Assembly (NCBI GenBank): GCA_047619685.1
Contig: JBLHLC010000023.1
Span: forward strand, 1 to 64,000
Reading direction: 5' to 3'
DNA length: 64,000 nt
Source: JABDJZ01 sp047619685
GTDB taxonomy: Bacteria; Bacteroidota; Rhodothermia; Rhodothermales; UBA10348
Shown: piece after piece, positions 62,099-64,000 of the stretch
Layout: each line of letters begins with the position of its first letter
Numbering within the stretch: position 1 is the first letter of the stretch
Translations under genes and position numbers: made by a program
Notes under the pieces: model-generated
What the model saw: the letters and a program-made list of their open reading frames with translations, nothing else
Database searches by the model: none
Told to the model about the DNA's origin: nothing

Positions 62099-63331
62099 AT
62101 GCGCATCCAGGACAAACATCCAACGTCACGTCACCGGTCTGTGCCAGTCTGTGCATTCGGTCGCGTGTTGCTCGTTCTCTTCCTTACGGCGTTCGTCCAA
62201 ACGACGCCGGCAGCGGCGCAGATGCCCGGCTGGACGGGAGACTACGGCTCCATCCTGGACGACCCGGACACCGCCGCCCAGGGTGAACGCGCCCTCCGGT
62301 ACATCTACGATATGCGGCCGGCAGATGCGGTCGCTGTCATCGACTCGCTCAAGGCCAGGTACCCGGGGCATCCGATGGGCCCGTTTCTGGACGGCCTGGT
62401 GATTTGGTGGGAGATTCTGCCCGTGATATCGGTCGGGGATACTTCGCTGGATGATGACTTCTTTCGGGCCATGGAACGGACGGTCAAGGCGGCAGACCGC
62501 ATCGACGACAAATACGCGTTGGACGGCGTGTTCTTCAAGGCTGCGGCCATCGGGTTTCGCGGGAGACACCTCTCCAACCGGAGAGAATGGCTTAAGGCCG
62601 CGCGGGACGGCAAGACTGCTCTGGATCTGGTCTTCAACCTCGCCGAAAGGGACCCCGACAATCCGGATTTCCAGTTCGGCGTGGGCGTCTACAATTATTT
62701 CGCCTCCGCAATTCCGAGGGAGTATCCGGTCGTGAAGCCGGTGATGTACTTCTTTCCGAAGGCAGATCCGGCGGCAGGAATTGCGACGCTGGAGCGTGTC
62801 TCACAGGATGCCTCGTTCGTCGGTACGGAAGCTGCCTATTTCCTGCTGCAGATATACCTCGGCTTCGAGCCCGACTACGATAACGCACTGCGCGTGGTAA
62901 CCATGCTCCGCGAGCGTCACCCGGCGAACGCGTTTTTCCATGTCCTTGAGGGGCGGGTGTATTCCCGCTGGGGGCGGTTTTCGTCGGCCGCTGAGACGTA
63001 TCAGGACGCGATCGGGCTCTTTCAGGAGGGCGCACCCGGATATTCGAGCGGCGTGGCTCAAAACGCCCTGTACAATCTGGCCAGGAGCCGCATGGCTGCT
63101 GGTGATCTGGACCAGGCCCTGGTTGAATTTGACCAGCTGGAGGAGGTTGCCTCGACCGATGAGCGATCGGTTTTTCGTGCCATGGGGCGACTGCGGGCGG
63201 GGATGGCCCTGGATAGATTGGGCCGGCGCCCGGAGGCCGAGTTGGCATACCGAAAGGTGCTGGATCTCCCCAAGGTTTCCGATTCGCACGACTTGGCCAA
63301 GCGCTACCTTAAGAGCCCATTCGGATCCTGA
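62099..63331 (+). CDS. Secreted tetratricopeptide-repeat protein
   Basis: The protein has about 410 residues from ATG 62099. It has a signal peptide (FGRVLLVLFLTAFVQTTPAAAQ) after a basic N terminus. Helical repeats with TPR features follow (GERALRYIYDMRPADAVAVIDSLKARYPGHPMG near the start, AFFHVLEGRVYSRWGRFSSAAETYQDAI and LYNLARSRMAAGDLDQALVEFDQL towards the end). It is probably a periplasmic or outer-membrane-attached scaffold. It is 5 bases before the VWA-like gene and may be cotranscribed with it. Confidence 0.78.
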   Translation: MRIQDKHPTSRHRSVPVCAFGRVLLVLFLTAFVQTTPAAAQMPGWTGDYGSILDDPDTAAQGERALRYIYDMRPADAVAVIDSLKARYPGHPMGPFLDGLVIWWEILPVISVGDTSLDDDFFRAMERTVKAADRIDDKYALDGVFFKAAAIGFRGRHLSNRREWLKAARDGKTALDLVFNLAERDPDNPDFQFGVGVYNYFASAIPREYPVVKPVMYFFPKADPAAGIATLERVSQDASFVGTEAAYFLLQIYLGFEPDYDNALRVVTMLRERHPANAFFHVLEGRVYSRWGRFSSAAETYQDAIGLFQEGAPGYSSGVAQNALYNLARSRMAAGDLDQALVEFDQLEEVASTDERSVFRAMGRLRAGMALDRLGRRPEAELAYRKVLDLPKVSDSHDLAKRYLKSPFGS

Positions 63332-63336
63332 ACAGC

Positions 63337-64000
63337 GTGCCATTCGCCTTTCGATATACAGATTTTGATCCTGCCACGCAGGGAGAGGGGAAGTCCGGCT
63401 TTGAGCAGTTGATGGACCTGTTCCAGCAGCTTCTCGAGTATACCGCGGGGGATGCGGGCGAGGCCCTCAGATGGTTGACGGAGTTGGATAAGAAGTACAA
63501 CCTGACCGATAGCGACACGGGCGTCGGGGATTTCATAGACGAACTGAAAAAGCAGGGTTTCATCCGTGAGGACGATGCGGGGGCCGTCCGCATTACGCCG
63601 CGCACGGAGCGCTCGCTGCGCCGCCGTTCGATGGAGCAGGTCTTCAGTCGCCTCCGAAAGGGTCCCGACGGCCAGCACAAGACCCCGTTTGCAGGGAAGG
63701 GAGGTGAGCGGGTTCCCGAGTCGCGAGGTTGGCGGTTTGGCGACGACATTCGGCATCTGGACGTCACCAACACGTTTTCGAATGCCTATCGCCGAGGTGG
63801 GATAGCAGAGTTTTCCCTTTCCGAGGAGGATCTGGAGATTTACGAGACGGAGCATCAGACCTCGGTGGCGACCGTCCTGATGATTGATCTCTCGCATTCC
63901 ATGGTGCTTTACGGGGAGGATCGGATCACGCCGGCCCGCAGGACCGCCCTGGCGCTCTCGGAACTGATAATGACGCGCTACCCCAAGGACACGCTGGACA
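63337..64000 (+). CDS. VWA-domain protein, N-terminal part (runs off the window)
   Basis: From GTG 63337 the frame is open to the last base, giving 221 residues without a stop. The N-terminal part is charged and helical (FEQLMDLFQQLLEYTAGDAGEAL). Near residue 190 a von Willebrand A core begins with VLMIDLSHSM, the MIDAS DxSxS motif, followed by ARRTALALSELIMTRYPKDTLD. Cytoplasmic VWA proteins of this sort often pair with MoxR-type AAA ATPases; none is visible here. Function unknown. Confidence 0.8.
   Translation, partial: MPFAFRYTDFDPATQGEGKSGFEQLMDLFQQLLEYTAGDAGEALRWLTELDKKYNLTDSDTGVGDFIDELKKQGFIREDDAGAVRITPRTERSLRRRSMEQVFSRLRKGPDGQHKTPFAGKGGERVPESRGWRFGDDIRHLDVTNTFSNAYRRGGIAEFSLSEEDLEIYETEHQTSVATVLMIDLSHSMVLYGEDRITPARRTALALSELIMTRYPKDTLD

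Noticed and set aside
62588..62594. CTTAAG, like the FliA-type -35
   Set aside because: It is within the TPR gene and no CGATAC follows at the right distance.

Overview
The window is a gene-dense, G+C-rich bacterial chromosome segment. It most resembles a Rhodothermota/Bacteroidota-type genome of the Rhodothermales/Salinibacter kind. The reasons are a type IX secretion-like C-terminal sorting domain on a LamG protein, a PorT-like outer-membrane barrel, a YbbR protein, a YfhO-type membrane protein, a propeller-type hybrid two-component sensor and a complete menaquinone pathway. GTG and TTG starts are common, and many neighbours overlap by ATGA, GTGA or TTGA. No rRNA, complete tRNA, insertion sequence or CRISPR array is visible. 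Assignment to a lineage is inference from gene content.

Layout. 1-10.9 kb: the end of a DegT-type aminotransferase, a sugar epimerase, phosphofructokinase (minus), a secreted LamG protein, an OPT transporter, a metallo-hydrolase, an outer-membrane protein, a phosphoesterase, a GAF-PP2C phosphatase and a DUF971 protein. 11-29 kb: a surface and pilus block. It holds a subtilisin-like protease, a giant two-kinase hybrid sensor, an M28 peptidase, three pilin-like proteins, a small secreted protein, and an operon for a PilT-type ATPase, a PilM-PilN fusion, a PilO-PilP fusion and a secretin. 29-36 kb: a membrane protein, a degenerate M28-like lipoprotein, a PorT-like barrel, gatC, two bacterial microcompartment shell genes, a YbbR protein, an EamA transporter and a histidine phosphatase. 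36.4-53.8 kb: the menaquinone genes menF-D-H and menB-A-C-E, split by a polysaccharide block (YfhO, a methyltransferase, two glycosyltransferases, two UDP-GlcNAc 2-epimerases, a flippase). 53.9-64 kb: an acetyltransferase, a Cys-rich membrane peptide, a front-end desaturase, mscL, an esterase, metH, bioY, a TPR protein and the start of a VWA protein.

The most striking signal is a repeated promoter element, CTTAAG-N15/16-(C/T/A)CGATAC. It matches the FliA/sigma-D (sigma-28) promoter in both hexamers and in spacing. It lies upstream of the protease (minus strand), each of the three pilin-like transcription units, the small secreted protein and the ATPase. Weaker versions lie upstream of the hybrid sensor and of a structured RNA on the minus strand that ends in a strong terminator. 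Together these suggest one co-regulated surface-appendage system with its own protease, sensor and possibly small RNA. It has the alignment complex and secretin, but PilB, PilC and prepilin peptidase are not in the window.

A second notable item is an orphan pair of microcompartment shell proteins with no enzyme or pentamer gene nearby. One of the pair carries a Rho_N/SAP-like C-terminal tail reminiscent of EutK.
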